DNA from: Priestia taiwanensis
GTDB taxonomy: Bacteria > Bacillota > Bacilli > Bacillales > Bacillaceae_G
Length of the DNA: 64,000 nucleotides
Assembly: GCF_014638355.1 (NCBI RefSeq)
Contig: NZ_BMFK01000001.1
Span: forward strand, 1,379,160 to 1,443,159
Reading direction: 5' to 3'
Part shown: piece by piece, positions 27,467-38,300 of the stretch
How positions within the stretch are numbered: the first letter of the stretch is position 1
Layout of the letters: each line of letters begins with the position of its first letter
Translations under genes and position numbers: made by a program
The notes under the pieces: generated by a model
Told to the model about the DNA's origin: nothing
Database searches by the model: none
What the model saw: the letters and a program-made list of their open reading frames with translations, nothing else

Positions 27467-28231
27467 TTACTTCACGAAATCTTTAATTGGTGCAAATGAC
27501 TTACGATGCTCAGGCAACACTCCATGCGCCTTTACAGCCTCAATGTGCTCCTTCGTCCCATATCCCATATGCTTTTCAAATCCATATTGCGGATGCTTCT
27601 TGCCTAGTTCTTTCATCATACGATCACGTGTTACCTTAGCAATAACTGAACTAGCTGCAATCGACACGCTATTTGCATCCCCTTTAATAATTGATGTTTG
27701 AGAGATGTCACACTCTAACTTCATTGCATCAATTAGTAAATGCTCAGGCTTCACATCAAGCTGCTCAATCGCTATCAGCATGCCCTTCTTTGTCGATTCA
27801 TATATATTAATAGCATCAATTTCATCACTTGAGATAACTCCTACGCCAATACTAATCGCGTGCTCTATAATATAATTGTAGTATTCATCACGTTTCTTCT
27901 CACTTAGCTTCTTTGAATCATTAAGCCCTGCTAAATAGAAATCTTCTGGTAAAACAACTGCTGCACATACAACAGGACCCGCTAACGGCCCTCGTCCAAC
28001 TTCATCCACACCAGCGATGTGTTGAACTCCTTGTTCGCGTAACTCCTTCTCATATGAAGACATATGAATAAAAAGCTGTCTCTGTTTCTCTTTCTCTTCT
28101 TGACGCTTCTCCCATTGTAAAATGGCTTTATGAACACCTTTACGTTCGTCTTGACGTAACGTTTCTACTTCTTCTATCGTTATATCTTCGCTCTGTAAAA
28201 ACTGCTGTATCTCTTTAATAGATTGCTTCAT
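27467..28231 (-). CDS. rnhB: Ribonuclease HII
   Basis: RNase HII removes ribonucleotides embedded in DNA and RNA in hybrids. The catalytic core begins near residue 73 with [20 protein letters not shown], which supplies the first Asp and Glu; later acidic residues lie in [12 protein letters not shown] and [12 protein letters not shown]. The N-terminal extension of about 70 residues is usual in Bacillus RnhB. The 254-residue length fits. A promoter-like element lies upstream, after the rbgA terminator. Confidence 0.96.
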   Translation of the reverse strand: MKQSIKEIQQFLQSEDITIEEVETLRQDERKGVHKAILQWEKRQEEKEKQRQLFIHMSSYEKELREQGVQHIAGVDEVGRGPLAGPVVCAAVVLPEDFYLAGLNDSKKLSEKKRDEYYNYIIEHAISIGVGVISSDEIDAINIYESTKKGMLIAIEQLDVKPEHLLIDAMKLECDISQTSIIKGDANSVSIAASSVIAKVTRDRMMKELGKKHPQYGFEKHMGYGTKEHIEAVKAHGVLPEHRKSFAPIKDFVK

Positions 28232-28256
28232 CCCTAAACGCTCCTTCTCTATCTTT

Positions 28257-28284
28257 ATTATCGGATATATCTATACTTTGTTAA
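28257..28284 (-). promoter_or_regulatory. Possible SigA promoter of rnhB
   Basis: TTAACA (28279-28284), a 16-base spacer and GATAAT (28257-28262) lie 26 bases before the rnhB start and directly after the rbgA terminator, which makes a new transcription start here likely. Confidence 0.45.
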
Positions 28285-28301
28285 TACCGGCGTATTTCCA
28301 C

Positions 28302-28336
28302 AAAAAACAAAGGTCCACCTTATTCAGGTGCACCTT
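28302..28336 (-). terminator. Terminator overlapping the rbgA stop codon
   Basis: The stem AAGGTGCACCT / AGGTGGACCTT has a short loop that contains the rbgA TAA stop; the minus strand continues TGTTTTTTG. The last codons of rbgA form the first arm. Confidence 0.85.
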
Positions 28337-29198
28337 CTGTTGATACTTCTAAATCGATTGGTCGCTCAAATGTTAATCGTCCTAATCTACCACCACGAAG
28401 CTCTCGTAATACTAAATCCGATACTTTATCATAATCAACATCCCCGCCGCCCATTAAGCAACCACGAAGCTTTCCAATCGCATCAAATGCTTCTACAATA
28501 TCATCTGTAATAGCTGTAATACCGTAACGTTCTTCTAGGCGCTTCGGATAGCGTTCACCTAAGAAACGAAGTGCATATACCGTGATATCTTGTAAATTCA
28601 TAATTGAATCTTTAATTGCCCCAGTTGTCGCTAGACGTAAACCAACAAGCTCGTCCTCAAATTTAGGCCATAAAATACCCGGCGTATCTAACAATTCGAT
28701 TTCTTTTCCAACTTTAATCCATTGCTGTGCTTTCGTTACACCAGGACGATCTCCTGTTTGTGCGATATTTTTCTTCGCTAATTTGTTGATTAACGTTGAT
28801 TTCCCTACGTTTGGAATACCTACGATTAACGCACGAACAGCACGAGGCTTAATGCCTTTCGCTCTCATCTTGTCAAACTTTTCTTTCACAAGCTCTTGAC
28901 AAGCGTTAATAATTTCTTTCATTCCTTTCCCAGACTGCGCATCAATTGCTAGTACTTTGTGACCTTGTGCCTCAAAGTATGCAATCCATTCTTTCGTTAC
29001 TTTATCATCTGCTAAATCAGCCTTATTCAGCAACATTAACCTTGGTTTATGTGAAATAATCTCATCAATCATCGGGTTACGTGAAGATGCAGGTAAACGT
29101 GCATCAATTAACTCGATTACAACATCGATTAATTTTAATTTTTCCGTTACTTGACGTCTCGCCTTGGCCATATGACCAGGAAACCATTGAATTGCCAT
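28320..29198 (-). CDS. rbgA: Ribosome biogenesis GTPase RbgA (YlqF)
   Basis: Circularly permuted GTPase needed for late assembly of the 50S subunit. The motif order is G4 ([10 protein letters not shown]), then G1 ([14 protein letters not shown] near residues 130-143), then G3 (DTPGILWP), the hallmark of the YlqF/YawG family. The N-terminal [14 protein letters not shown] is conserved. A C-terminal helical RNA-binding domain ends the protein at 292 residues. It follows lepB by 23 bases. Confidence 0.97.
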   Translation of the reverse strand: MAIQWFPGHMAKARRQVTEKLKLIDVVIELIDARLPASSRNPMIDEIISHKPRLMLLNKADLADDKVTKEWIAYFEAQGHKVLAIDAQSGKGMKEIINACQELVKEKFDKMRAKGIKPRAVRALIVGIPNVGKSTLINKLAKKNIAQTGDRPGVTKAQQWIKVGKEIELLDTPGILWPKFEDELVGLRLATTGAIKDSIMNLQDITVYALRFLGERYPKRLEERYGITAITDDIVEAFDAIGKLRGCLMGGGDVDYDKVSDLVLRELRGGRLGRLTFERPIDLEVSTEGAPE

Positions 29199-29221
29199 GT
29201 TGTCACCTTCTTTTTCTTTCT

Positions 29222-29764
29222 TTATTTTACAATACCTACTTCATCTAAAGGCCAATAAATAACATCTACCCCGCCAATTACCACATCCATCGGAATAACC
29301 CCAATTGTACGACTATCTTTGCTAAAGCGACGGTTATCCCCTAATACGAACAAATGCCCTTCCGGTACAACTTTGTATCCTCCAGGTAAGTGTTCTAACG
29401 TGAAATCAGATGTAAATGATCCATTGCTTTGCTTCTTTTTATATTCAGCTAAATACGGCTCGTCACACGGCTCTCCGTTGAGATAGAGCGTATCACTCTT
29501 ATATGCGATATGATCTCCCGGCAACCCAATTACTCGTTTAATATAATTTTTGTTCTCCGTTGCTCGAAAAACAATAATATCAAACCGATTTGGTTCACCG
29601 AATTGATAGCTCAGTTTGTCCACAATCACTCGATTTTCATTATGCAAGGTTGGCATCATCGACACACCATCGACTAAAATAGGTGCCCACAAAAAGGTGC
29701 GAATAAGGACAACGGTAAGAAAGGCAATAATAGCCACCTTTATCCACTCCCACATTTTCGACAT
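29222..29764 (-). CDS. lepB: Type I signal peptidase LepB
   Basis: Membrane-anchored protease that removes signal peptides from secreted proteins. One N-terminal membrane helix (about residues 8-28) is followed by the extracytoplasmic catalytic domain with nucleophile S35 in DGVSMMPTL and general base K76 in [22 protein letters not shown] near residues 142-152 completes the family motifs. The 180 residues are typical of Gram-positive Sip-type peptidases. Its position between rplS and rbgA differs from B. subtilis, where these genes are adjacent; other signal peptidases may be encoded elsewhere. Confidence 0.96.
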   Translation of the reverse strand: MSKMWEWIKVAIIAFLTVVLIRTFLWAPILVDGVSMMPTLHNENRVIVDKLSYQFGEPNRFDIIVFRATENKNYIKRVIGLPGDHIAYKSDTLYLNGEPCDEPYLAEYKKKQSNGSFTSDFTLEHLPGGYKVVPEGHLFVLGDNRRFSKDSRTIGVIPMDVVIGGVDVIYWPLDEVGIVK

Positions 29765-29862
29765 AATCCATCTCCTCCATATATTCTACACGACTTTATG
29801 CACTCGTAGTATGTATACAAACAACGCAACCAATAGAAAATGATGAAAAAAATATCCTTAGT

Positions 29863-29894
29863 AAAAAAAAGGAGCTTGCAAAATACAAGCTCCC
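29863..29894 (-). terminator. Terminator after rplS
   Basis: The stem GGAGCTTG / CAAGCTCC is followed by a long T run on the minus strand, about 10 bases after the rplS stop. It separates the ribosomal protein unit from lepB-rbgA. Confidence 0.92.
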
Positions 29895-29903
29895 ATTTCG
29901 TTA

Positions 29904-30384
<481 letters not shown>

Positions 30385-31113
30385 TTAATCCTTAAATTCC
30401 TCTAACCATGCTTGTTCTTTCTTTGTTAACTCATATCCTTCAAGAAGATCAGGACGCCTCATATACGTGCGGCGTAACGACTCTTTTTTGCGCCACTCTT
30501 CAATTTTAGCGTGATTTCCTGATAGTAAGACGTCCGGTACCTTCATCCCTCTAAACTCCGCAGGACGCGTGTAATGAGGGTGTTCTAGGAGACCTGTACT
30601 AAACGAGTCTTGAATATGCGATTCCGCTTTTCCTAACACATCTGGTAATAAGCGAACGACACTATCTGTTACAACCATCGCCCCTAACTCGCCACCCGTT
30701 AACACATAATCACCAATTGAGATTTCATCCGTTACAAGATGCTCACGAACACGCTCATCGTACCCTTCATAATGACCACATAAGAAAATTAAATGTTCCT
30801 CCTTGGCAAGTTCCTCTGCCTTCTCCTGCGAAAAACGTTCTCCTTGTGGACACATTAAAATAATACGAGGCTTCTTCTCTGTCTCTTTCGTTAACATCTC
30901 TACCGCATCAAAGAATGGCTGTGGCATAAGTACCATACCTGCCCCACCACCATATGGATAATCATCCACCGTATTATGCTTATTAGAAGAGAAATCACGG
31001 AAATTAACGACATTAAGATTGACTGCATCCTTCTCCTGTGCTTTCTTCAAAATAGAAGAACCGAACACACCTGTGAACATTTCAGGAAACAGTGTCAATA
31101 TATCGACTTTCAT
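30385..31113 (-). CDS. trmD: tRNA (guanine-37-N1)-methyltransferase TrmD
   Basis: SPOUT-class methyltransferase that makes m1G37 next to the anticodon and prevents frameshifting. The deep trefoil knot is recognisable from [36 protein letters not shown] and [19 protein letters not shown]. The 242-residue length is standard. Its start codon overlaps the rimM stop by one base, so the two are coupled. Confidence 0.98.
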   Translation of the reverse strand: MKVDILTLFPEMFTGVFGSSILKKAQEKDAVNLNVVNFRDFSSNKHNTVDDYPYGGGAGMVLMPQPFFDAVEMLTKETEKKPRIILMCPQGERFSQEKAEELAKEEHLIFLCGHYEGYDERVREHLVTDEISIGDYVLTGGELGAMVVTDSVVRLLPDVLGKAESHIQDSFSTGLLEHPHYTRPAEFRGMKVPDVLLSGNHAKIEEWRKKESLRRTYMRRPDLLEGYELTKKEQAWLEEFKD

Positions 31114-31628
31114 TATAGTAATCCTTCCATTATATGAATAATTACTTTTTTCTCTTCTACATCAATGTCTAGCACGATATCTTTAATATATGGAATAAGT
31201 GCATCTTTTTGTCCCTTACGAGCAATAACCCATACATCATTTGCACCTGTGTTAATAATTTCTTTAATTGTACCAATCTCATCTCCGTCTTCTGCATATA
31301 CTGTGCATCCAATGATTTCATGGTAATAATATTCATTTTCCTCTAGCTCACCTAACTGATCACCTGTTACTTTGATCATGCCACCCTTAAACTTCTCCAC
31401 GTCATTCACATTAAAGTACCCTTCAAATGACAATAAATCAAAGTTTTTATGTACACGATGCGCCGCTACAACAACTGGTATTGGTGCTTTGTCATTTGGC
31501 ATAAAGATATGTAACTTGTTGCCAATTTCATAGCGCTCTTCTGCGAAATCTGTAGTTGAAATAACACGTATTTCTCCCTTAATACCATGTGTATTCACAA
31601 TTTTACCTACGTTAAACCATTTCATCAT
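31113..31628 (-). CDS. rimM: 16S rRNA processing protein RimM
   Basis: Assembly factor for the head of the 30S subunit. The N-terminal RimM domain starts [20 protein letters not shown], and a C-terminal PRC-barrel domain includes [20 protein letters not shown] and [20 protein letters not shown]. The 171-residue length is normal; GAGGTGAG precedes the start. A terminator lies between khpA and rimM, so rimM-trmD-rplS may have its own weak promoter in the 100-base gap. The ylqD gene that precedes rimM in B. subtilis is missing. Confidence 0.96.
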   Translation of the reverse strand: MMKWFNVGKIVNTHGIKGEIRVISTTDFAEERYEIGNKLHIFMPNDKAPIPVVVAAHRVHKNFDLLSFEGYFNVNDVEKFKGGMIKVTGDQLGELEENEYYYHEIIGCTVYAEDGDEIGTIKEIINTGANDVWVIARKGQKDALIPYIKDIVLDIDVEEKKVIIHIMEGLL

Positions 31629-31730
31629 TGTTTCTCACCTCAAGTTATAATTCTCTTCTCTATATTGTACTCATCTATATATATCATTATTTCACGATAG
31701 TAACATACACCAATTAGTTTCTCATAATAC

Positions 31731-31767
31731 AAAAAAAGGAGGAGGTAAAACCCCCACCCTTTTTTTG
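31731..31767 (-). terminator. Terminator between khpA and rimM
   Basis: On the minus strand an A run and GGGTGGGGG pair with CCTCCTCC and a run of seven T around a short TTTT-containing loop. It begins 15 bases after the khpA stop. Confidence 0.78.
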
Positions 31768-31781
31768 TAAAACATAATCGA

Positions 31782-32009
31782 TCATTGAATATCTAAGTAG
31801 ATACGTTTACCTTGTTGATGTCCTGCAGCGTAGACAACTGTTCGAATTGCTTTCGCAACGCGACCTTGTTTGCCAATCACTTTCCCAACATCATCTGGAT
31901 GTACAGTTAAATGATATTTCACTTCTGCATTCGTTGATGTTTCCGTAATCGTCACATCTTCTGGAAAATCAACTAACGGTTTGACAATCGTTTCGATTAA
32001 GCTTTTCAT
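31782..32009 (-). CDS. khpA: KH-domain RNA-binding protein KhpA (YlqC)
   Basis: Single KH-domain protein of 75 residues with the GxxG loop in DVGKVIGKQGRVAKAIRTVV. In other Gram-positive bacteria KhpA pairs with KhpB and binds RNA, affecting cell division and gene expression; its job in Bacillus is less clear. It lies 15 bases after rpsP, the conserved arrangement. Confidence 0.95.
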   Translation of the reverse strand: MKSLIETIVKPLVDFPEDVTITETSTNAEVKYHLTVHPDDVGKVIGKQGRVAKAIRTVVYAAGHQQGKRIYLDIQ

Positions 32010-32024
32010 ATTATGCTGAATCCA

Positions 32025-32300
32025 TTACTTCGCGTTTTTAGCGTTGTGGAATTTTTCCATGATACCAGCTTTTGAGAATAAGTTACGAACTGTATCAGAT
32101 GGTTTAGCACCTGTTTGTAACCATTTTAAAGCTTTCTCTTCATCGATTTTCACTTCAGCTGTTGGTTGAGCAACTGGATTGTAGTATCCAATTTCCTCGA
32201 TGCAACGACCGTCACGTGGTGAACGAGCGTCTGCTACTACTACACGATAGAAAGGAGACTTCTTTTGTCCCATTCTTTTTAAACGAATTTTAACTGCCAT
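32025..32300 (-). CDS. rpsP: 30S ribosomal protein S16
   Basis: Small-subunit protein starting [20 protein letters not shown], followed by [20 protein letters not shown]. The ATG at 32300 is preceded by GGAGGTG; four more codons upstream are in frame but unlikely to be used. About 91 residues is the usual length. It has its own promoter and heads the rpsP-khpA unit. Confidence 0.98.
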   Translation of the reverse strand: MAVKIRLKRMGQKKSPFYRVVVADARSPRDGRCIEEIGYYNPVAQPTAEVKIDEEKALKWLQTGAKPSDTVRNLFSKAGIMEKFHNAKNAK

Positions 32301-32339
32301 TTTATAAAGCACCTCCGAATTTGTTTCACACAGGATATA

Positions 32340-32398
32340 ATAATATCAATATCTAATGTGTTTGTAAAGTATTTTTTCTTAACAGGTGAAAAATACTT
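32340..32398 (-). promoter_or_regulatory. Promoter of rpsP with an overlapping hairpin
   Basis: -35 TTTACA (32363-32368), a 17-base spacer and extended -10 TGATATTAT (hexamer 32340-32345) lie 40 bases before rpsP. Just upstream an AT-rich hairpin, AAAGTATTTTT / AAAAATACTTT (32366-32398), ends inside the -35; it may be the ffh terminator, although it lacks a T run. Confidence 0.7.
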
Positions 32399-32415
32399 TA
32401 TTTCCTTAATCTTTT

Positions 32416-33762
32416 TTACATAAATGGGAATTTAAACCCACCTTTTTTCTTACCTTTTGCTGTCATTCCTGACATTTGTTTCATCATCTTCTTCATATCT
32501 TCAAATTGCTTGAGAAGACGATTCACCTCTTGCACATTTCGTCCACTACCTTTAGCAATACGCTTCTTACGACTAGCGCTAATGATTTCAGGGTGGATTT
32601 TTTCTTCTTTTGTCATGGATTGAATAATCGCTTCAACATGTTTGATCTGCTTTTCATCAACCTTCATGTCTTTTAGACCTTTAATCTTATTTGCTCCTGG
32701 TAACATACCAAGAATTTCATCAAGTGGGCCTAACTTACGAACTTGTCCTAATTGATCTAAGAAATCTTCGAACGTAAAGGACATAGAGCGCATTTTTTGT
32801 TCTAATTCTCTTGCTTTGTCTTCATCTACAGCCATTTGAGCCTTTTCAATTAACGTTAAAACATCACCCATACCTAAAATACGAGATGCCATACGTTCTG
32901 GATGGAACGGCTCAAGCGCATCTAACTTTTCACCCATACCAACAAATTTAATTGGTGTATTTGTCACAGCTCGAATAGATAACGCAGCTCCACCACGTGT
33001 ATCACCATCTAGCTTTGTCAATACAGCTCCAGTTAAACCTAATTGCTGATGGAAACTATCTGCTACGTTTACAGCATCTTGACCGGTCATAGCGTCTACC
33101 ACAAGGAAAATCTCATCTGGCTTTGCGATTTCTTTGACTTGTTGTAGCTCGTCCATTAACGCTTCATCAATATGTAAACGACCTGCTGTATCAATTAATA
33201 CATAATCAAGATGTTCTTCCTTTGCCTTCGCAATTGCTTGCTTCGCAATTTCAACAGGGCTTACTTGATCGCCTAATGAAAACACAGGCATATTTAACTG
33301 CTTCCCAAGCGTCTCAAGCTGTTTGATGGCTGCTGGACGGTAAATATCCGCTGCAACTAATAATGGCTTACGATTATACTTTTTACGAAGTAAATTTGCA
33401 AGCTTACCTGTTGTTGTCGTTTTACCTGCCCCTTGAAGACCTACCATCATAATAACAGTCGGAGGGCGATTACTTACCGCAATCTTACTTTGTTCTCCAC
33501 CCATTAAAGCTGTTAGTTCTTCCTGTACCACTTTAATAACTTGTTGACCTGGTGTTAAGCTTTTTAATACTTCTTGTCCCACTGCACGCTCATTCACGCG
33601 CTTAACAAAGTCTTTCACGACTTTGAAGTTAACATCCGCTTCTAAAAGAGCAAGACGAACTTCACGCATCATTTCTTTTACATCAGCTTCGTTTACAACA
33701 CCTTTTCCGCGAATCTTTTGCATCGTTTGCTGAAGTCGGCTGGCTAATCCTTCAAATGCCAT
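32416..33762 (-). CDS. ffh: Signal recognition particle protein Ffh
   Basis: SRP GTPase that binds signal peptides on nascent chains and targets ribosomes to FtsY at the membrane. The N domain (about 1-90) and G domain with GLQGAGKTTTTGKLANLLRK, DTAGRLHID and TKLDGDTRGGAALS are complete, and the C-terminal Met-rich M domain (about 300-448) contains GSGRNVQEVNRLLKQFEDMK and ends GGFKFPFM. The 448-residue length is standard. It is cotranscribed with ylxM upstream. Confidence 0.98.
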   Translation of the reverse strand: MAFEGLASRLQQTMQKIRGKGVVNEADVKEMMREVRLALLEADVNFKVVKDFVKRVNERAVGQEVLKSLTPGQQVIKVVQEELTALMGGEQSKIAVSNRPPTVIMMVGLQGAGKTTTTGKLANLLRKKYNRKPLLVAADIYRPAAIKQLETLGKQLNMPVFSLGDQVSPVEIAKQAIAKAKEEHLDYVLIDTAGRLHIDEALMDELQQVKEIAKPDEIFLVVDAMTGQDAVNVADSFHQQLGLTGAVLTKLDGDTRGGAALSIRAVTNTPIKFVGMGEKLDALEPFHPERMASRILGMGDVLTLIEKAQMAVDEDKARELEQKMRSMSFTFEDFLDQLGQVRKLGPLDEILGMLPGANKIKGLKDMKVDEKQIKHVEAIIQSMTKEEKIHPEIISASRKKRIAKGSGRNVQEVNRLLKQFEDMKKMMKQMSGMTAKGKKKGGFKFPFM

Positions 33763-33774
33763 CGCTACCGCCTC

Positions 33775-34107
33775 CTAATCTAATTTCTCGATTGTATCAA
33801 CTATTTGCTTTATTTCATCACTTGCTTGTGTTTCATCAAGTATCGACTTTAATTGTAACACAAGTTGTTGGCGTTCTTGAAACTTTTTCAGTAAAAGTAA
33901 TTTCTCCTCATACTGCTCAAGCATCGTTTCTGTTCGCTTTATGTTATCATACACAGCTTGACGACTTACATCGAACTCTTCGGCAATTTCACCAAGAGAA
34001 TAATCCTCTAAATAATATAGAGACATATAGCTGCGTTGCTTTGGGGTTAATAACGATTGATAAAAGTCATACAAATAATTCATTCGCATTGTCTTGTCTA
34101 AATTCAT
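33775..34107 (-). CDS. ylxM: SRP-associated regulatory protein YlxM
   Basis: Small helix-turn-helix protein (about 110 residues) always next to ffh in Firmicutes. [20 protein letters not shown] and [14 protein letters not shown] give a sigma-factor region-4-like fold, and a coiled C terminus follows. In streptococci it binds SRP and modulates its GTPase activity; direct evidence in Bacillus is thin. The open frame extends to 34176, but the ATG at 34107 follows AAGGGGTGGAG, and the longer form would start inside the predicted -35 element. Confidence 0.93.
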   Translation of the reverse strand: MNLDKTMRMNYLYDFYQSLLTPKQRSYMSLYYLEDYSLGEIAEEFDVSRQAVYDNIKRTETMLEQYEEKLLLLKKFQERQQLVLQLKSILDETQASDEIKQIVDTIEKLD

Positions 34108-34147
34108 TACTCCACCCCTTGTTAAGTTAATTACCTTTACAAAATAT

Positions 34148-34176
34148 AGAATACTAATATTCAAAAGAACTGTCAA
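34148..34176 (-). promoter_or_regulatory. SigA promoter of ylxM-ffh
   Basis: -35 TTGACA (34171-34176), a 17-base spacer and -10 TATTCT (34148-34153) lie about 40 bases before the ylxM start. This is one of the strongest SigA matches in the window and fixes the ylxM start downstream. Confidence 0.85.
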
Positions 34177-34285
34177 GTATTTTTAGTTGATAGGGACTTT
34201 TTTTTTACTTTTATGGTTCTTCATAAAAAACAAAGAGCATATGCACCGTACTCCGCATGGATGTTGTCTGTTACATGCATGCAAC

Positions 34286-34320
34286 ACAAAAAAGCTACTA
34301 GACATTACGTCTAGCAGCTT
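34286..34320 (-). terminator. Terminator after ftsY
   Basis: A 12-base stem, AAGCTGCTAGAC with GTCTAGTAGCTT and a five-base loop, is followed by TTTTGTG on the minus strand, eight bases after the ftsY stop. Confidence 0.88.
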
Positions 34321-34327
34321 CCACTAG

Positions 34328-35317
34328 TTATTCCTCTGTTCCTTCTAACACGTCTCCAAATAAACCATATACAAACTGCGATGCATCGAATTCTTGTAAG
34401 TCATCCATTTTCTCACCAAGTCCAACGAACTTCACTGGTACATTCAGTTCTTTACGAATTGCAATCACGATACCACCTTTAGCAGTACCATCTAACTTCG
34501 TTAACACAATACCTGTTACGTCCGTTACTTCGCCAAATGTCTTCGCTTGCTGTAAGCCATTTTGTCCTGTTGTCGCATCGATAACTTGTAATACTTCATG
34601 CGGTGCTCCTGGAATTTCACGTTCAATAACACGCTTTACCTTCTCAAGTTCATTCATTAAGTTAACTTTATTTTGCAAGCGACCCGCTGTATCACATAAT
34701 AATACGTCTACTTTACGTGCTTTCGCTGCTTGTACAGCATCATACATAACCGCCGCAGGATCCGAACCTTCTCCCTGCTTAATCACTTCTACGCCTACAC
34801 GCTCGCCCCATACTTCAAGCTGGTCAATTGCACCCGCGCGGAATGTATCACCCGCTGCCAGTAATACCGATTTACCTTCTTGCTTAAATTTATGTGCTAA
34901 CTTACCAATTGTTGTTGTTTTACCAACACCGTTTACACCTACGAATAGAATTACAGTCAAACCATTCTCTTGCATATTAAGAGCTGGGCTCGTTTCGCCA
35001 GCTTCGTTGTAAATATCGACTAACTTCTCTGAAATAACTTCTTGCAAATCTTTCGTTTCTTGAATGTTGCGTTTCTGCGCTTCGAACTTTAATTCATCAA
35101 TTAAGTCCATTACTGTGTTAACACCAACATCTGCACCAATTAAAATTTCTTCAAGCTCTTCAAAGAAATCTTCGTCTACTTTGCGATATCTCGCTACTAA
35201 GTCATTCACTTTCTCTGAGAACGAATTTCTCGTCTTCTCAAGACCTGTCTTAAACTTTTCAGTTACACTCTCTGTTTGTCGTGAAATTGTTTCTTTTAAC
35301 TTTTTAAAGAATCCCAT
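34328..35317 (-). CDS. ftsY: Signal recognition particle receptor FtsY
   Basis: Membrane-associated SRP receptor GTPase. The short charged A region and N domain start the protein (MGFFKKLKETISRQTESVTE), followed by the G domain with GVNGVGKTTTIGKLAHKFKQ near residues 130-149, DTAGRLQNK and TKLDGTAKGGIVIA. The 329-residue length is typical of Gram-positive FtsY, which lacks the long acidic N terminus of E. coli. It lies 67 bases after smc, probably in one transcript with rnc and smc. Confidence 0.98.
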   Translation of the reverse strand: MGFFKKLKETISRQTESVTEKFKTGLEKTRNSFSEKVNDLVARYRKVDEDFFEELEEILIGADVGVNTVMDLIDELKFEAQKRNIQETKDLQEVISEKLVDIYNEAGETSPALNMQENGLTVILFVGVNGVGKTTTIGKLAHKFKQEGKSVLLAAGDTFRAGAIDQLEVWGERVGVEVIKQGEGSDPAAVMYDAVQAAKARKVDVLLCDTAGRLQNKVNLMNELEKVKRVIEREIPGAPHEVLQVIDATTGQNGLQQAKTFGEVTDVTGIVLTKLDGTAKGGIVIAIRKELNVPVKFVGLGEKMDDLQEFDASQFVYGLFGDVLEGTEE

Positions 35318-35384
35318 ATGTACACGCCCTTTCCCTACACTTTATGTATAACTAGAAGGTAGAACATTATCTACCTTCTGGTTG

Positions 35385-38300
35385 TTAAACACCAACCTCT
35401 TCTTGCTCATCTAAACGAACAGATACTAACTTCGATACACCTGACTCTTGCATCGTCACACCGTACAGAACGTCACTTTCTTCCATCGTACCTTTACGAT
35501 GTGTAATAACGATAAACTGAGTTTCAGCACTGAAGCGTTTTAAGTACTGGGCAAAACGAGCTACGTTCGCTTCGTCCAACGCTGCTTCTACCTCATCTAG
35601 TATGCAGAATGGTACTGGCCTTACTTTTAAGATAGAGAATAGCAAAGCAATAGCTGTAAGCGCACGTTCTCCACCTGATAGTAGTCCTAAGTTTTGCAAT
35701 TTCTTCCCTGGTGGCTGTGCTACAATCTCGATACCAGTATTCAGTAAATCATCACTATCCGTTAATTGTAAATCTGCTCGCCCACCACCAAATAGCTCTG
35801 CAAATACTTGTCCAAACTCTGCTCGAATACTTGAGAACATATGTTGGAATCGTTTCTTCATTTCTTCGTCCATTTCACTAATTACTTGATGTAATGTATC
35901 TTTTGCTTCCCGAAGATCCGTACGTTGTTCCATCAAGAATGTATAACGCTCTGATACACGTTCATACTCATCAATCGCACCTAAATTCACTGTACCAAGC
36001 TCTTCTATTGACATCTTAATTAGCTTCACACGTTTTCTCGCTTCATGAACTTCTAATACCATCGGATACTTTACTTTCGCTGCATCATACGACAACTCAT
36101 ATGCCTCTTGTAAATGATGTAGACGGTTATCCAGTTCAACATCAAGACGGTTAATTTGTACTTCTTCATCTTTTAACGTGTCTAATAGGAACTTATGTTG
36201 ACGTTTCGTTTCTTTTAATTCATTTTCCACGTCTTCTACTTGCTTACCAAGTTCTAATCTTTCTTGACGACGAGATGTAATTAATTCTAATGTCTGCTCT
36301 TTGTCGTGCTTCTTCTTACGTAACGTTTCTTCCACTGTCGTTTCACCGTGCTCGTTCGTCGTTACGTCTGTTTGGAGAAGTTCTAGGTTTTCTCGTGCTG
36401 TTTCTAATTCTTTCACTTGTAATTCATGTTGCTCTTTCAACCTAGTTACTTTTTCATCTTGATTCGTTGCAATTTGTTGTTTCTCAGCTACTTTTACTTT
36501 TAGCTCTGTAACTTCAAGTTGTAACGTTTCTTTCGATAGTTGCTTCTCAGCTTTTTGTTTCGTTAACAGTTGAACTTCCGCATCTAACTTCGTAATTAAC
36601 TCTGTTGATTCTTCTAACGACTTCTTTAAGAACGTTATTCGATTTTCCATCTTCACACGTTCTTCTGCAAAATCCGCCATTTCTAAGTCATATAAAGATA
36701 AACGATCATTAACGCCTTTTGCTTCCACGTCCACTTGCTTTAACTCACTTAATAGACGCTGTTCTTGTAAGCGTAAAGATTGCACGTGTTCTCTTTTCTC
36801 AAATAACGCTTCATCATTTGCTTGAAGGTTTACCTTTAAGTCTTTTACGTATTGCTCAAGGTCAGTTGTCTTCTTGACCATATCTTGAAGCTTCTCTGTC
36901 ACATCCTCTAACTCACGTTGACGGCTTAATAACGATGTTTTATTTTGCTTCACTGCACCACCAGTCATTGAACCACCTGGGTTAACAATATCTCCTTCTA
37001 ACGTTACGAAACGATAGCGGTATGAAAGTTGACGAGCTAATTCATTCGCTCCTTTTAGATCATTCGTAACAATAACTGTGCCTAGTAAGTTCGTGACGAT
37101 GTTCGTATACTTTGCATCGAACACTAATAAATCAGATGCAATGCCAACGAACGATGGGTGTTGCTTTACGTAATTTAATTGATCAAATGGGAACGATTTC
37201 CCCTTCATAACGGATAAAGGTAAAAACGTCGCTCGACCATAACGATTTTGCTTTAAGTACCCAATTGCTTGACGTGCGTTCGCTTCATTGTCTACAACAA
37301 CATGCTGCATTGCTGCACCTAACGCTGTTTCGACCGCCACTTCGTACTCTTTCGGCACCGTAATTAACTCCGCAACCGCTCCTTCAATACCAGGTAATGT
37401 TTCTTTCGCTTTTAGGACTTCTTTTACCCCTTGATAGAATCCTGCATAATCATCTTGCATTTCTTCTAACATTTCTTTACGAGACTTTGTTTGTTGCATA
37501 TATTGATACGCCTGATATAGCAACGTTTCTTTCTTACTGTACTCTTCTTTTGTCGTCTCTTGCTTTACTTGTAACTTCTGAAGGTCTGCTTGCGCTGCCT
37601 CTAGTTCCTTCACTAACTTCTCTAGCTGTTCATCTAACGTCTCTTTTTGTTGTTGGAACTGTTGACGCAGCACTAAATATTTCGCATTCTCGTCATCTAA
37701 ACGAGCGTTCTTAGCACCATATTGATTCAACTGTTCCTGTAACATACTCAGCTCATTACGGAATGAAGCTTGTTGATTTAATTTCTCGATATAATCAGCT
37801 TTGACGTTATCAATTTGCTCTTCTAACGCTTTTTCATCAAAGAGAAGTCCTGTTTCTTTCTCACACAGAACATGTTGGAGTCCTTTTATTTCTTTTTTTA
37901 ATAATTGCAACTCCGATTCTTCTTCTAGGCGAGTTTCACTTAATTGCTTCGTCGTTCCTGTTAATTCTTCAATCTTTTGTTTTAATTGAAGAGAATACGA
38001 AGCTGCGTTTTTCTTACGCTCTTTTAATAATTCTTTCTGTCCCTCTAACTTCTCAATGTCATTACTTGTTAATAACAACACTTCTTGAAGAGACTGAATA
38101 CTTTCATCAATCACTTGGATTTTCTCACGATAATCAACGACCATCGCTTCATTCTTTTGCAAGGAAGCTGATACCTCAAGTTCTTTAAGCCCGTGTGCTT
38201 CGAACTCTTCTTTTAGCTTCTCCCACTTCGCATGCAATTCTTCAATTTCATAGACAATAAGAGCTGCTTCTACTTGCTCTAATTCTTCTTTCTTCTCCAA

